A DNA stretch of 64,000 nt from CALINF01 sp039990395 (GTDB taxonomy: Bacteria; Pseudomonadota; Gammaproteobacteria; Pseudomonadales; Halieaceae). Shown piece by piece: positions 1 to 9,184 of the stretch. The translations under genes were made by a program, and so were the position numbers. The DNA is taken from the NCBI GenBank assembly GCA_039990395.1, contig JBDXFZ010000126.1, positions 62,001 to 126,000 of the forward strand, in the 5' to 3' direction. How positions within the stretch are numbered: position 1 is the stretch's first letter; the number at the start of each line of letters is the position of its first letter. Under the pieces are notes generated by a model, which saw only the letters and a program-made list of their open reading frames with translations, was not told where the DNA came from and did no database searches.

Positions 1-26
1 ACAGCACCTGATGCAGCGGCCGTCAT
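1..26 (-). CDS. ftsW: Start of probable ftsW (lipid II polymerase / SEDS protein), cut by window edge
   Basis: Only the first eight codons are present (MTAAASGA). The ATG shares bases with the murD stop in an ATGA overlap, so this is a translationally coupled gene directly downstream of murD. In the dcw cluster of gammaproteobacteria the gene after murD is ftsW, the SEDS glycosyltransferase of the divisome. The identification rests on position alone; the eight residues carry no family signature. Confidence 0.5.
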
Positions 27-1417
27 GCGTCACGTCCTTTTGCGCTATCAGATCCAGCCTCAGCCAGTGCAGCTACCGCCGCGCAGAACGCTTCGCCGCG
101 CTGAGCGTAACCGGAAAACATATCGAAACTCGCACAGGCTGGCGAAAGTAAAACGGTATCGCCTGAGCTTGCCACTTCAGCTGCAGCCAAAACTGCCGCT
201 TCCATCGAATCAACTACGGTCACGGGCGAACTGTCTTGCAGAGCAAGGCGCAACTGCGGCGCCGCCTCGCCAAGCAACACTACGCGTTTACAATGGGCGG
301 ATACGGAGCCTGCCAAACTGGCAAACTCCGCACCCTTACCCTGCCCCCCGGCGATGAGGATCACATTGTGATCCTGCCCCAATCCACGAATTGCTGCATC
401 TGTCGCGCCTACGTTCGTGCCCTTGGAGTCGTTCACGTAAACAACGCCATCGAGCTCGGCAACACGCTCACATCGATGCGGCAAGCCGTGAAAATTCTCT
501 AGCGATAGTCGCATTGCTGAAAACGGCAGACCTGCTGCAAAACCTAAAGCCAATGCTGCAAGCGCATTCGCTAAGTTGTGTCTTCCGCTAAGACCTAACG
601 CTGAACTGGCCAGTACTGGCTCAAAACCATGACAAAGATATTCAACCCCATCTATGGTTCGCAGGCCAAAACCATTCAGCGCCGGCTCACGCAAGCGCCA
701 GCTGATCAACTCGACGCTCTCATCCACTAAAGGAATCGTCAGCGTGTCGTCAAGATTCAGTACCGCCTTGTTCGCACCCCGAAAAACGCGATGTTTAATT
801 TGATGATAGCGAGGCATTGACCCGTGGCGGTCCAGATGGTCGGCTGTGAGGTTAAGCACTGTAGCCACTTCCAAATTTAGCGCTCCCGCTCTCTCCAATT
901 GAAAACTAGAGAGCTCGATAATATATAGCTCGGTTTGAGGGTCGAGAAGCTCGAGTGCAGGTGTTCCCAGATTGCCGCCCACGCCACACTGAAGACCCGC
1001 ACGCGCGGCCATATCACCCAGAAGCGCAGTAACCGTAGACTTCGCATTCGATCCGGTAATGCCGATGATCGGAGCAGTCGCCGCCGCTGCAAACAAATCA
1101 ATATCACCGGCTACCGGAACGCCAGCGCCGCTGGCAATCGCTACAACCGGATCATCTAGCGCTATCCCTGGGCTTACGATTAGCTCACCCGCCGTCTCCA
1201 GAACCTGCGAGGGAATATTGCCTGCGAACACCGGCACATCTGGCATCTCCTCCTGCAGAGTTTTCAAGCAGGGCGGAGATTGTCGCGTATCGGCCACTGC
1301 AAAGGTTTCGCCACGCGCGTGCAGATAACGAGCGACCGAGAGGCCCGTAGGCCCCAGACCGAGGACAACCCGGTTGGTGCTGCTCGCTATCAAATCCTGT
1401 GTCAAAGCTCTATCCAC
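23..1417 (-). CDS. murD: UDP-N-acetylmuramoylalanine--D-glutamate ligase MurD
   Basis: This cytoplasmic Mur ligase adds D-glutamate to UDP-MurNAc-L-Ala in peptidoglycan precursor synthesis. The 464-residue length is usual for MurD. An N-terminal Rossmann-like domain (LGLGPTG near residue 20) precedes the ATP loop (GSNAKST near residues 122-128), the central Mur ligase signature with a conserved HLDRHG near residue 200, and a C-terminal domain containing NDSKGTN, typical of the glutamate-adding enzyme. It lies 14 bases after mraY and overlaps the next gene by four bases, so it is inside the dcw operon. The ATP loop has Ala where many homologues have Gly. Confidence 0.96.
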   Translation of the reverse strand: MDRALTQDLIASSTNRVVLGLGPTGLSVARYLHARGETFAVADTRQSPPCLKTLQEEMPDVPVFAGNIPSQVLETAGELIVSPGIALDDPVVAIASGAGVPVAGDIDLFAAAATAPIIGITGSNAKSTVTALLGDMAARAGLQCGVGGNLGTPALELLDPQTELYIIELSSFQLERAGALNLEVATVLNLTADHLDRHGSMPRYHQIKHRVFRGANKAVLNLDDTLTIPLVDESVELISWRLREPALNGFGLRTIDGVEYLCHGFEPVLASSALGLSGRHNLANALAALALGFAAGLPFSAMRLSLENFHGLPHRCERVAELDGVVYVNDSKGTNVGATDAAIRGLGQDHNVILIAGGQGKGAEFASLAGSVSAHCKRVVLLGEAAPQLRLALQDSSPVTVVDSMEAAVLAAAEVASSGDTVLLSPACASFDMFSGYAQRGEAFCAAVAALAEAGSDSAKGRDA

Positions 1418-1431
1418 CTCTTATCGACAAC

Positions 1432-2514
1432 CTAGCGCAACTTCAACGTGGCCAATCCGAACAGGACCAGCATCACGGTAATTATCCAGAAACGCACAAT
1501 GACCCGCGGCTCGGGCCATCCCTTTAACTCGTAGTGATGATGTATGGGCGCCATACGAAATATGCGCTTACCCGTTAGCTTGAATGAGGCGACCTGTAGG
1601 ATCACCGACACCGTTTCAAGCACAAATATTCCACCCATAATGAAAAATACGATTTCATGCCGAGTAATGACGGCTACCGTTCCTAAAGCAGCGCCCAAGG
1701 CCAGTGCACCCACGTCCCCCATGAACACCTGAGCGGGATAGGTGTTAAACCACAGAAAACCCAGGCCAGAGCCTGCCATCGCTCCACAGAACACGGCGAG
1801 CTCCCCGCTGCCCGCCACATAGGGAATATGCAGATACTCAGCGAAGTCGACCCGCCCTGTAAGATAGGCAATGATTCCAAGCGCCGTTCCCACCAGAACA
1901 GTTGGAAGAATAGCGAGTCCATCAAGTCCGTCAGTGAGATTTACCGCGTTGCTGGAGCCCACAATCACGAAATAACACAACAGCATGAAGAGCGGGCCCA
2001 TGTCCCAGGCAAAGTCCTTAAAGAACGGTATATACAGCTCGGTAGTCACCGGCGTATCGAAAGCTGTGTAAAGGTAAATCGCAGCGGCAATGCCCGCCAA
2101 CGATTGCCAGAAATATTTCCAGCGTGCGGGCAATCCCCGCGAGTCTTTCTCTATGACCTTGCGATAGTCATCCACCCAACCCACTGCTCCAAACACAGCG
2201 GTCACCAACATCACGATCCAGATATAGGGGTTGCGGAGATCCGCCCAAAGCAGGCTACTGATCGCAATGGCAACAAGAATCAGTGCGCCACCCATTGTGG
2301 GCGTTCCAGACTTGCTCAGATGGCTTTCAGGACCATCATCACGAATCGCTTGACCAACCTGGTGATAATTGAGCTTGCGAATCATATAGGGACCCACAAG
2401 CAGTGAGATCGCCAGTGCCGTTCCAGCTGCCAGAATTCCCCGCAATGTCAGGTACTGGAAAACAGCAAAATCACTTTGAAATTGGGTCAGGTATTCGGCT
2501 AGAAAAAGCAGCAT
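1432..2514 (-). CDS. mraY: Phospho-N-acetylmuramoyl-pentapeptide transferase MraY
   Basis: MraY transfers phospho-MurNAc-pentapeptide to undecaprenyl phosphate to make lipid I at the inner membrane. The 360 residues match the family length and contain about ten hydrophobic helices. Three signatures are visible: the Asp pair in [10 protein letters not shown] (residues 111-120), [11 protein letters not shown] (from residue 191) with catalytic Asp residues, and HHHYELKGW near the C-terminus. It sits between murF (one base apart) and murD, the normal order in the division and cell-wall cluster, and is presumably cotranscribed from the mraZ promoter. Confidence 0.97.
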   Translation of the reverse strand: MLLFLAEYLTQFQSDFAVFQYLTLRGILAAGTALAISLLVGPYMIRKLNYHQVGQAIRDDGPESHLSKSGTPTMGGALILVAIAISSLLWADLRNPYIWIVMLVTAVFGAVGWVDDYRKVIEKDSRGLPARWKYFWQSLAGIAAAIYLYTAFDTPVTTELYIPFFKDFAWDMGPLFMLLCYFVIVGSSNAVNLTDGLDGLAILPTVLVGTALGIIAYLTGRVDFAEYLHIPYVAGSGELAVFCGAMAGSGLGFLWFNTYPAQVFMGDVGALALGAALGTVAVITRHEIVFFIMGGIFVLETVSVILQVASFKLTGKRIFRMAPIHHHYELKGWPEPRVIVRFWIITVMLVLFGLATLKLR

Positions 2515-2515
2515 G

Positions 2516-3871
2516 CTAAGCCCTCCCTCCTATCAACGCCTGTAAAACTGATTCCATGCCGGCGCTGCGTGAACCCTTAATCAGCACGATATCGCCCGAG
2601 CCAAACTGCGAAGCCAGGGCTTCGATGGCTTGCGCCCGATCGCTGTACCAATGCGCTCCCTCGCCAAACGCTTCTACTGCAACCTGAAGCTCGGGACCTA
2701 CACCACACAAACTCTGTAAGCCGCGTTCACGGGCATACTCACCAATTGCGCGATGCATCTCTTCACTTTCAGGCCCGAGTTCACGCATGGCACCTAGCAC
2801 CAGGGTGCGCCTCTCGGGACAGGCAGCCAGCAGGTCAATGGCCGCGCGCACCGAACCGGGGTTTGCGTTATAGCAATCATCAACCAATATCGCGCCTGCG
2901 GCGGATTGATGACGCGCAAGACGACCCTCCACCGCGACCACCGATCGTAAGCCACTGGCTATTTCCGTTGGTGAAAGCTGACAAGCCAAACCTGCAGCGA
3001 TTGCTGCAAGAGCATTCATCACGTTGTGCTCCCCCGGCAGCGCAAGATCGATCAACACATCTCCGGCCGGCGTGTCTGCAGTAAAAGAGACACCGCTGAC
3101 GCCACGCACGTTAATGTCACGCGCCTTAACCGCGGCATCATTGTGCACACCAAAATCAAGAATGGCGGCGTCTCCAGCTCGCTCCCGCCATGCGGAGGAC
3201 CAAGGCTGGTCTGCGTTGATGATTGCAGTATCTCCGGCGCCCAGCTGATCAAAAATTTCCCCCTTGGCGCGGGCTATCACTTCCACGCTACCGAACCCCT
3301 CAAGGTGGGCCGGCATGGCGTTCAATAATATCGACACATTTGGCTTACCCAGCTCGCACAGCCAACGGATATCCCCTTCGCGACCCGCGCCCATTTCGAC
3401 AACGGCAAAATCATGCTCTGGTGCTAATCGCAGCAATGTTTGCGGCACGCCAATCTCGTTGTTGTAGTTACCCTGAGTAGCAAGAGTATTTCCCCGCTGA
3501 CCCAGTACACAGGCGAGCATATTCTTCACCGTGGTTTTACCTGAGCTGCCTGTAATGGCGACAACAGGATTCGGAAATAGCTCGCGGTTGTATGCGCCAA
3601 GCAATCCAAGCGCTCGCTGCGTATCAGCAACCCGCAGTAACGGCAACGTTGATTCAACGTCACGACTGACAAGCGCAGCTACTGCGCCCTTTTTTGCCAC
3701 TTCATGGAGATACTCATGACCATCGAAATTCGCACCGCGTAACGCGACAAAGATGTCACCCGGGGCTACATTGCGACTGTCGGTAGTGACACCTGTAAAC
3801 TCAACACCCATCCCTTGCAGATGAGCATGCAGCGGAGCCTCAATCTCATTCATTGAGAGGGAACGCATCAT
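2516..3871 (-). CDS. murF: UDP-N-acetylmuramoyl-tripeptide--D-alanyl-D-alanine ligase MurF
   Basis: MurF adds D-Ala-D-Ala to the UDP-MurNAc-tripeptide, the last cytoplasmic step before MraY. The 451 residues show an N-terminal substrate-binding domain with [17 protein letters not shown], the ATP loop TGSSGKTT (about residues 107-114), and the central and C-terminal Mur domains with [11 protein letters not shown]. The start overlaps the murE stop by four bases (ATGA), consistent with coupled translation. A second Met at residue 7 is an alternative start. Nothing is unusual in length or motifs. Confidence 0.96.
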   Translation of the reverse strand: MMRSLSMNEIEAPLHAHLQGMGVEFTGVTTDSRNVAPGDIFVALRGANFDGHEYLHEVAKKGAVAALVSRDVESTLPLLRVADTQRALGLLGAYNRELFPNPVVAITGSSGKTTVKNMLACVLGQRGNTLATQGNYNNEIGVPQTLLRLAPEHDFAVVEMGAGREGDIRWLCELGKPNVSILLNAMPAHLEGFGSVEVIARAKGEIFDQLGAGDTAIINADQPWSSAWRERAGDAAILDFGVHNDAAVKARDINVRGVSGVSFTADTPAGDVLIDLALPGEHNVMNALAAIAAGLACQLSPTEIASGLRSVVAVEGRLARHQSAAGAILVDDCYNANPGSVRAAIDLLAACPERRTLVLGAMRELGPESEEMHRAIGEYARERGLQSLCGVGPELQVAVEAFGEGAHWYSDRAQAIEALASQFGSGDIVLIKGSRSAGMESVLQALIGGRA

Positions 3872-5352
3872 GCGTCACCCCTCCTTGCAAGAGCATCAAG
3901 CGCTTGCTCTTCATCGCTGAAGTGAAGCTTCTGTCCATCGATAATCTGGTAGTCTTCGTGCCCTTTACCCGCGATCACAACGCAATCACCAGAAGCCGCT
4001 TCACTTATTGCAAGCCAGATAGCAGCTGCACGATCAACTTGTAGAAGGTAATTGCCAGAGCAACCTGTTTCGATATCGCGCACGATCGCCTCGGGGTCTT
4101 CACCGCGCGGGTTATCGCTAGTGACAATAACCTTATCTGCCAACTCACACGCGGCGCGGCCCATGATCGAACGTTTCGCTGGATCGCGATCACCTCCGCA
4201 GCCGAATACTACAACCAACTGCCCCTGCACTTGAGGTTTCAGCGCTTTGAGTACTTGATGCAACGCGTCCGGCGTATGCGCATAGTCAACAATTACCTGC
4301 AGGCTTGAGCTAGTTGGAATGCTCTGCATTCTTCCCGGCACGGGCTTCAAAGAGGCAACGCATTGGAGCACTTCCGGCAATTCACGACCTCTTGCCACCA
4401 CGCTAGCAATTGCGGCGGCCAGGTTCGCCAAATTGAATTCACCTGGGAGCGTGCTAAAAAATTCGCCTTGGCCCCACGGGGTAGTGATGACTGCGCGCAC
4501 TCCGTCAGATGAGTAACGTGTAGACTCAATCTGGATGTCGGCACCCGCTCCCGGTGTAGAGGAATAGGTAAGCACACGCACTTCTGAAGCTACTACCGAA
4601 GGCACCTGCATGGCGTAAGGATCATCTGCATTGATGATGGCGTACTGCAGATCTTCACCGGTAAATAGTTGTAACTTCGCCCTGGCATAGCTTGCCAATG
4701 AACCGTGATAATCCAGATGGTCATGAGATAGATTGGTATAGACGGCGGTATTAAAGCGAACCCCATTGGTTCGCCCTTGAACAAGCGCATGCGAAGAAAC
4801 TTCCATGCTGACGCAGGAGACTCCGTCATCCTGCCAATGCGCCAGCTGACTCTGCAGAGATACGGCGTCGGGCGTAGTATTACCAGCCTCGGCCACCGTA
4901 TCTTCGCGCGACGCACCCAAGGTCCCTATCACACCGCAGTCTTCGCCCAGCGCGCGATTCAGTTGTGCAATTAGCCGACTGGTGGTCGTCTTGCCATTGG
5001 TGCCGGTAACACCAACCATATGCATTTTTGCGCTGGGATCATCGAAGAACCGACTGGCGATGCTGCCAACTTCCAGATTCAATTCTGGCATTTCCAAAAG
5101 GGGTACGGGCAGCTCGTCGACAAAGCCAGACAAAGGGGCATCAGCCACAACAGCTACCGCGCCATTAGCAACAGCTTGCTCCATAAACTGCCGGCCATCG
5201 TGCACTTCACCAGCAATCGCAAGAAACAGATCGCCTGCCGAAATTTTGCGAGAATCCAACTGCACGCCAGACACTTGCACACCCTCAGGCCCGCCACCTA
5301 CCAGCACAGATAAAGGCACGCTACGCCGCGTAGTCGACTGGGACGTCATCAT
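3868..5352 (-). CDS. murE: UDP-N-acetylmuramoyl-tripeptide synthetase MurE (meso-diaminopimelate adding)
   Basis: MurE adds the third amino acid to UDP-MurNAc-L-Ala-D-Glu. The 494-residue protein has the N-terminal MurE domain (LDSRKISAGDLFLA), ATP loop TGTNGKTT (about residues 116-123), and the DNPRGEDP motif near residue 415, which in this family marks meso-diaminopimelate specificity, as expected for a Gram-negative cell wall. Four-base overlaps with both ftsI upstream and murF downstream tie it into the operon. Confidence 0.96.
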   Translation of the reverse strand: MMTSQSTTRRSVPLSVLVGGGPEGVQVSGVQLDSRKISAGDLFLAIAGEVHDGRQFMEQAVANGAVAVVADAPLSGFVDELPVPLLEMPELNLEVGSIASRFFDDPSAKMHMVGVTGTNGKTTTSRLIAQLNRALGEDCGVIGTLGASREDTVAEAGNTTPDAVSLQSQLAHWQDDGVSCVSMEVSSHALVQGRTNGVRFNTAVYTNLSHDHLDYHGSLASYARAKLQLFTGEDLQYAIINADDPYAMQVPSVVASEVRVLTYSSTPGAGADIQIESTRYSSDGVRAVITTPWGQGEFFSTLPGEFNLANLAAAIASVVARGRELPEVLQCVASLKPVPGRMQSIPTSSSLQVIVDYAHTPDALHQVLKALKPQVQGQLVVVFGCGGDRDPAKRSIMGRAACELADKVIVTSDNPRGEDPEAIVRDIETGCSGNYLLQVDRAAAIWLAISEAASGDCVVIAGKGHEDYQIIDGQKLHFSDEEQALDALARRGDA

Positions 5353-7094
5353 CCTGTGGCCCCCGATACCCTGCGGGCGGCAACCACCGCCACCGAGCCA
5401 GACTCATTCGAGTCAATACTCTGGCTTGGAGGGACGCTCAGCAATCGCAGTGTTCCTTCTGCCACACGTGAGAACACCGGTGCTGCAGCTGAACCACCTC
5501 CATAGGCTTCGCCTTTAGGTTGATCGATCACCACGACAGTGACAAAACGCGGATCCTCTATTGGCGCTATGCCAGCAAACAAGGCAACGTACTGGTCATC
5601 AATGTAGCCCTGCGGACCTACCTTGTGCACGGTTCCGGTCTTGCCGCCTGTGCTATAACCTTCAACCCGTGCCTTCCTCGCCGTGCCGTGCTCGCCAGTA
5701 ACCGCGTGGAGCATACCGAGCACCTGCTTAGCTACATGATTACTAACGACCCGCCTACCCTCGCGCTCATCGTCTTCTCGCAACAACAGCGATAAAGGCG
5801 GCTGAACTCCGCCATTCGCAAAGGCGGTATAGGCATGCGCGAGCTGCACCGGCGTAGCCATGAGGCCGTAACCAAATGCCAGCGTCACCTGTTCAATAGG
5901 GCGCCACTTGGGACGATTAGGCAGCATTCCAGCACTTTCACCCGGAAAACCGGTACCCGGAGGAGCTCCCATGCCGAACCGGTTGAACACATCCCATACG
6001 GGCTCAACACCCAGATCGAGTGATAACTTGGTTACGCCAACCTGACTGGATTTTTCCAATACGCGTGACAAAGTAATCTCGCCGTAATTGCGAGGATCGG
6101 GCAAGGTCTTGCGGCCGACGCGAATACGACCTGGAGAGGTATCAATTAGTGTTTCCGGTGTATATCGACCGCTCTCTAGCGCAGCCACCATCGTCAGGGT
6201 CTTCATCGTGGAACCAGGCTCGAATAGATCGGTCATTGCCCGATTACGGGTATTAGCCATCTTAAAGCCGCTGCGACTATTGGGGTTGTAGACAGGATGA
6301 TTGACCATCGCCAGAACTTCCCCGGTATGGACATCCAGCGTCACAATAGAGCCTGCTTCGGCCCCCGTGATAGTCATGGCTCTTTGCAGCTCACGGTGGT
6401 GAAGAATCTGAAGACGAAGGTCGATGCTCAAGGTTAGGCCTTTGCCAGGGCTCGCCGCCTCTATGACACCAATATCGCGCACCGCATCACCGTGCAGATC
6501 CTTAATATATTTCTTCTTGCCGGACACGCCTTTCAGCCAGTCGTTGTAGGCAAGCTCGAGTCCGGCAATGCCCTTGCCATCAACATTGGTGAAGCCCACC
6601 AATTGCGCGGCAGCCTCTCCAGCTGGATAAAACCTGCGGTACTCGCGTTCGCCCCGTACTCCGGGTATTCGCAGCGCCAACACTTCTCGCGCCTCACCTG
6701 GAATTCGGTGACGTTGCAGGTACATGAATTGCTTACCCCGGTAGCGCGCTAGCTTGGCGGTAAGCTCATCGAGATCCATAGACAAGGCCCGGGCCAACTC
6801 AGGCAATCTCTCATGCCCTGCCAACAACTTCGGGTTTGCCCACAAAGAGATCACCGGCGTGCTGACAGCCAGAGGCTCACCCCGCCGATCTGTAATCACG
6901 CCTCGATAGGCGGGAATTTCGGCAGTGCGCAATGCGCGCATCTCGCCTTGCCCCTGCAAAAATTCATACCCACGATCTGTATCCAACACCTGTAGCGTTA
7001 ATATCCGACCAACGAGCAATGCAAGCAGTGTAAGTAACACCGCAACCACGAAATAGAAACGCCAGGGAATCACTCTGCGCTTTTGTGATTTCAT
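5349..7094 (-). CDS. ftsI: Peptidoglycan D,D-transpeptidase FtsI (PBP3), with variant SxN motif
   Basis: This septal class B penicillin-binding protein cross-links peptidoglycan at the division site as partner of FtsW. Of 581 residues, a short basic cytoplasmic tail and one transmembrane helix (about 13-35) precede the pedestal domain and the transpeptidase domain. The catalytic Ser is in S295-T-M-K298 and the KTG motif is at 485-487. The second motif, SxN in most homologues, reads S349-S350-Q351 (codon CAG at 6042-6044), a change in an active-site residue. It overlaps ftsL and murE by four bases each. The C-terminal tail beyond about residue 555 is low in complexity. Confidence 0.96.
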   Translation of the reverse strand: MKSQKRRVIPWRFYFVVAVLLTLLALLVGRILTLQVLDTDRGYEFLQGQGEMRALRTAEIPAYRGVITDRRGEPLAVSTPVISLWANPKLLAGHERLPELARALSMDLDELTAKLARYRGKQFMYLQRHRIPGEAREVLALRIPGVRGEREYRRFYPAGEAAAQLVGFTNVDGKGIAGLELAYNDWLKGVSGKKKYIKDLHGDAVRDIGVIEAASPGKGLTLSIDLRLQILHHRELQRAMTITGAEAGSIVTLDVHTGEVLAMVNHPVYNPNSRSGFKMANTRNRAMTDLFEPGSTMKTLTMVAALESGRYTPETLIDTSPGRIRVGRKTLPDPRNYGEITLSRVLEKSSQVGVTKLSLDLGVEPVWDVFNRFGMGAPPGTGFPGESAGMLPNRPKWRPIEQVTLAFGYGLMATPVQLAHAYTAFANGGVQPPLSLLLREDDEREGRRVVSNHVAKQVLGMLHAVTGEHGTARKARVEGYSTGGKTGTVHKVGPQGYIDDQYVALFAGIAPIEDPRFVTVVVIDQPKGEAYGGGSAAAPVFSRVAEGTLRLLSVPPSQSIDSNESGSVAVVAARRVSGATG

Positions 7095-7381
7095 GGTGTC
7101 ACCACCTTCATCTTAAGGGCGGGCGGCGCCAACATATCCAACTCCCGGCCCGCCACCTTTTCAACGCGGTGATGTGATGCCCAGGTACTTTGCTCAAGCA
7201 GTAGCCGGCTATAATCTTCCTGCAGATACCACTGAGTCGCCTCCAGGTCTTGAAGCTGAGCGTAGAGTCCACGGCAGCTGTGCGAAGAATGAATGACGCC
7301 AAATGCAGAGAACACGACCAGCCCCAGCGCAGCAAAGGCGAACGCACTAATCGACTTATCAGCGGGCAGTAATCCAGCCAT
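7091..7381 (-). CDS. ftsL: Cell division protein FtsL
   Basis: This is a 96-residue bitopic membrane protein with a hydrophobic segment at about residues 10-30 followed by a short periplasmic helix (LQDLEATQWYLQEDYSRLLLEQ) likely to form the coiled coil with FtsB. FtsL sequences diverge strongly, so the call rests on size, topology and location between rsmH and ftsI, where ftsL invariably lies. Its ATG overlaps the rsmH stop by one base (TAATG) and its end overlaps ftsI by four. Confidence 0.9.
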   Translation of the reverse strand: MAGLLPADKSISAFAFAALGLVVFSAFGVIHSSHSCRGLYAQLQDLEATQWYLQEDYSRLLLEQSTWASHHRVEKVAGRELDMLAPPALKMKVVTP

Positions 7382-8307
7382 TACTGAATTTTCTCCGCCA
7401 CGCGCATGATCGCGCTGCGAGAGCGGTTGTTCGCCGCAACCTCATCGGCACTCGCACGAACGGCTTTCCCCACCAGCTTCATCCGGCGGTTTAGCGCGCT
7501 ATCTACAACCGGCACACCTGCAGGTAATTGCTCACCACGCGCCATGTCACGCATATAGCGCTTTACCATACGATCCTCTAGCGAGTGAAAACTGATGATG
7601 ACAAGCCGCCCACCAACCGCCAGTAAGTCGATGGCGCTATCAAGCAGCGCTTCGAGATCATCCAGCTCCCGGTTAACACGGATGCGAATAGCCTGAAAGG
7701 CGCGCGTGGCTGGATGCTTATGTCGCTCCCAGCGAGGATTGGCCTCACTGACTACTGTCGCAAGGCGCGCCGTAGTTTCGATCGGCTCATCGCTCTGCGC
7801 TTTAACAATCGCTCGTGCTATGCGCTTGGCAAAACGCTCTTCGCCGTACTCCTTCAACACGCCAGCAATCTCCTCTGCGCTGGCACCCGCTATCCACTGT
7901 GCAGCCGTTGCGCCGGATGATGTATCCATACGCATATCGAGAGGTCCATCGTTTAGAAAACTGAAGCCGCGAGAAGCCTCATCCAGCTGAGGGCTGGAGA
8001 CACCCAGATCCAACAAAATACCCGTTACGCTTTTAACGCCCATCTCGTCGAACTTGACCTGTAACTGCGCAAAAGAGCCATGAAAGAATGAGAACCGCTT
8101 ATCCGCTTGCTCGAACTGCGCTGCTGTTATCGCTGCCTGCGGATCCTTATCAACTCCCAGCAGCTGACCCTTGTCATCAAGCTGCTCAAGAATTGCAAGG
8201 CTGTGTCCGCCGCGGCCAAAAGTGCCATCGACATAGAAACCATCGGGGTCGGTTACCAGAGCATCTACAGCCTCTCGCAACAGCACTGTCTCGTGCATTC
8301 CTTCCAC
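7381..8307 (-). CDS. rsmH: 16S rRNA (cytosine1402-N4)-methyltransferase RsmH (MraW)
   Basis: RsmH methylates N4 of C1402 in the ribosomal P site; RsmI, encoded about 1.3 kb away at 9641-10480, methylates the 2'-O of the same nucleotide. The 308-residue protein carries the SAM-binding YVDGTFGRGGHS near residue 21, GILLDLGVSSPQLDEASRGFSF, and VISFHSLEDRMVK near the C-terminus, all diagnostic. It begins immediately after the mraZ stop (no gap), as second gene of the dcw operon. Confidence 0.97.
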   Translation of the reverse strand: MEGMHETVLLREAVDALVTDPDGFYVDGTFGRGGHSLAILEQLDDKGQLLGVDKDPQAAITAAQFEQADKRFSFFHGSFAQLQVKFDEMGVKSVTGILLDLGVSSPQLDEASRGFSFLNDGPLDMRMDTSSGATAAQWIAGASAEEIAGVLKEYGEERFAKRIARAIVKAQSDEPIETTARLATVVSEANPRWERHKHPATRAFQAIRIRVNRELDDLEALLDSAIDLLAVGGRLVIISFHSLEDRMVKRYMRDMARGEQLPAGVPVVDSALNRRMKLVGKAVRASADEVAANNRSRSAIMRVAEKIQ

Positions 8308-8763
8308 CTACAGGGTCAGCGACATCAATTCATCGGGAAGTTCGGCGTCGACGCCAGAGTCCAGCAGCGCCTGCTCGCGCTCCTGCAACCATAACGTCTC
8401 GGACCACAGCTCCAGCTTGTTACCTTGGCCTACCAAGACCAATTTTTTATCTAGACGACCATGATCTCGAAGCGGCTGCGGCAGCAGCATACGGCCGTTA
8501 GCATCTAGCTGCAGGTCGGTGGCATAGCCGAGCATGAGTCGCTGAAACCGTTTCACCGCCGGATTGAGTGCAGGCAGACCTTGAATATCTTTTTCGATGC
8601 GCTCCCACTCGGGCAGTGGATAGATCACCAAGCAAGAGGACTGAGTGTCAATCGTCACAACCACATGGCCGTCACATTGCTCACGCAACGGCTCACGCTG
8701 ACGAGCCGGCATGGCAAGCCGACCCTTCGCATCCATGTTGATGTGCTGTACGCCACGAAACAC
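8308..8763 (-). CDS. mraZ: Transcriptional regulator MraZ
   Basis: MraZ is a ring-forming DNA-binding protein with two AbrB-like SpoVT/MraZ repeats that controls its own dcw operon. I place the start at the GTG at 8761-8763 because it gives the family-typical N-terminus MFRGVQHINMDAKGRLAMP and 151 residues, close to the usual length; GGGGA lies about nine bases upstream. An in-frame GTG at 8776-8778 would add five residues. The second repeat is visible as LQLDANGRMLLPQPLRDHG. The operator it should bind is present just upstream (8795-8829). Confidence 0.95.
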   Translation of the reverse strand: MFRGVQHINMDAKGRLAMPARQREPLREQCDGHVVVTIDTQSSCLVIYPLPEWERIEKDIQGLPALNPAVKRFQRLMLGYATDLQLDANGRMLLPQPLRDHGRLDKKLVLVGQGNKLELWSETLWLQEREQALLDSGVDAELPDELMSLTL

Positions 8764-8794
8764 GCCAGTTTTCCCCACTCACATGACTCTTGCT

Positions 8795-8829
8795 TCCACA
8801 AAAAGCCAAAATTATCCACTTACTTCCAC
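8795..8829 (-). promoter_or_regulatory. MraZ box upstream of mraZ
   Basis: Read on the minus strand, GTGGA occurs at 8825-8829, 8815-8819 and 8795-8799, with a degenerate TTGGC at 8805-8809. This gives four pentamers at exact 10-base spacing, the known arrangement of MraZ operators (TGGG/GTGG-type repeats with five-base spacers). It lies immediately downstream of the predicted transcription start, which fits autorepression. Confidence 0.85.
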
Positions 8830-8837
8830 TTATCGAC

Positions 8838-8867
8838 ACTATAGGTGGCTGTGAACAAAACTGTCAA
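8838..8867 (-). promoter_or_regulatory. Sigma70 promoter of the mraZ/dcw operon
   Basis: On the minus strand TTGACA (8862-8867, a perfect -35) is followed after 18 bases by TATAGT (8838-8843, -10). Initiation would fall near 8831, directly next to the MraZ box. This is the best promoter in the region and likely drives the whole cell-wall and division cluster. Confidence 0.8.
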
Positions 8868-8982
8868 GCAAGGCTCGCCAGAAAAGTGCTGTAATTTCAG
8901 TGGATTAGCGCGGTTTCTTGAGAGAGAACGGGCAAGACTTGCTATAGGGAAAATCAGAAAATGTGACGCAAAACAGCCCCAT

Positions 8983-9024
8983 AAATCGACTTGTTAACTA
9001 TTTACTTTAAGTTACAGTCGATTT
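8983..9024. repeat. Inverted repeat with 9-bp perfect arms
   Basis: AAATCGACT (8983-8991) and AGTCGATTT (9016-9024) are perfect inverted copies, and the inner sequences (GTTAACT and AGTTAC) extend the pairing with a bulge. On the plus strand the right arm runs into TTATC, giving a short T-tract. It could be a terminator for a plus-strand transcript or a protein-binding site. No flanking gene needs it. Confidence 0.5.
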
Positions 9025-9051
9025 TTATCTTTCCGAAAGGCTGTTTAAACG

Positions 9052-9090
9052 AAAAACGTCTAACCCGCTGAGAGTACTAGTGGGGTTTAG
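9052..9090 (-). terminator. Possible terminator downstream of rnpB
   Basis: On the minus strand CTAAACCC and GGGTTAG can pair (one bulged A) around a 16-base loop and are followed by ACG and five Ts. The hairpin is weak. It lies about 95 bases past the mature 3' end of RNase P RNA and may stop the precursor before it reaches the mraZ promoter. Confidence 0.35.
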
Positions 9091-9184
9091 CCACGATAAC
9101 GCCTCTCTTGCATGGGTTACCGGCTAAGAATTGCCTCAAACTCAGCGATACTTAGGTCAGAAGCGTCGAATCAGGAAGGAAAAA

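Larger units (their letters stand above)
8868..9184. other. Intergenic stretch between mraZ promoter and rnpB
   Basis: About 315 bases hold no plausible gene on either strand. What I can see is a long inverted repeat at 8983-9024, a possible terminator at 9052-9090 for transcripts coming from rnpB, and a weak plus-strand promoter-like pair (TTGAGA at 8918-8923, TATAGG at 8943-8948, 19-base spacing). The stretch is more A+T-rich than the flanking genes. Confidence 0.5.

Noticed and set aside
8764..8778. Longer mraZ start at GTG 8776-8778
   Set aside because: It adds five residues before the family-typical MFRG start. Both have plausible ribosome sites, so I chose by homology; the difference is small.
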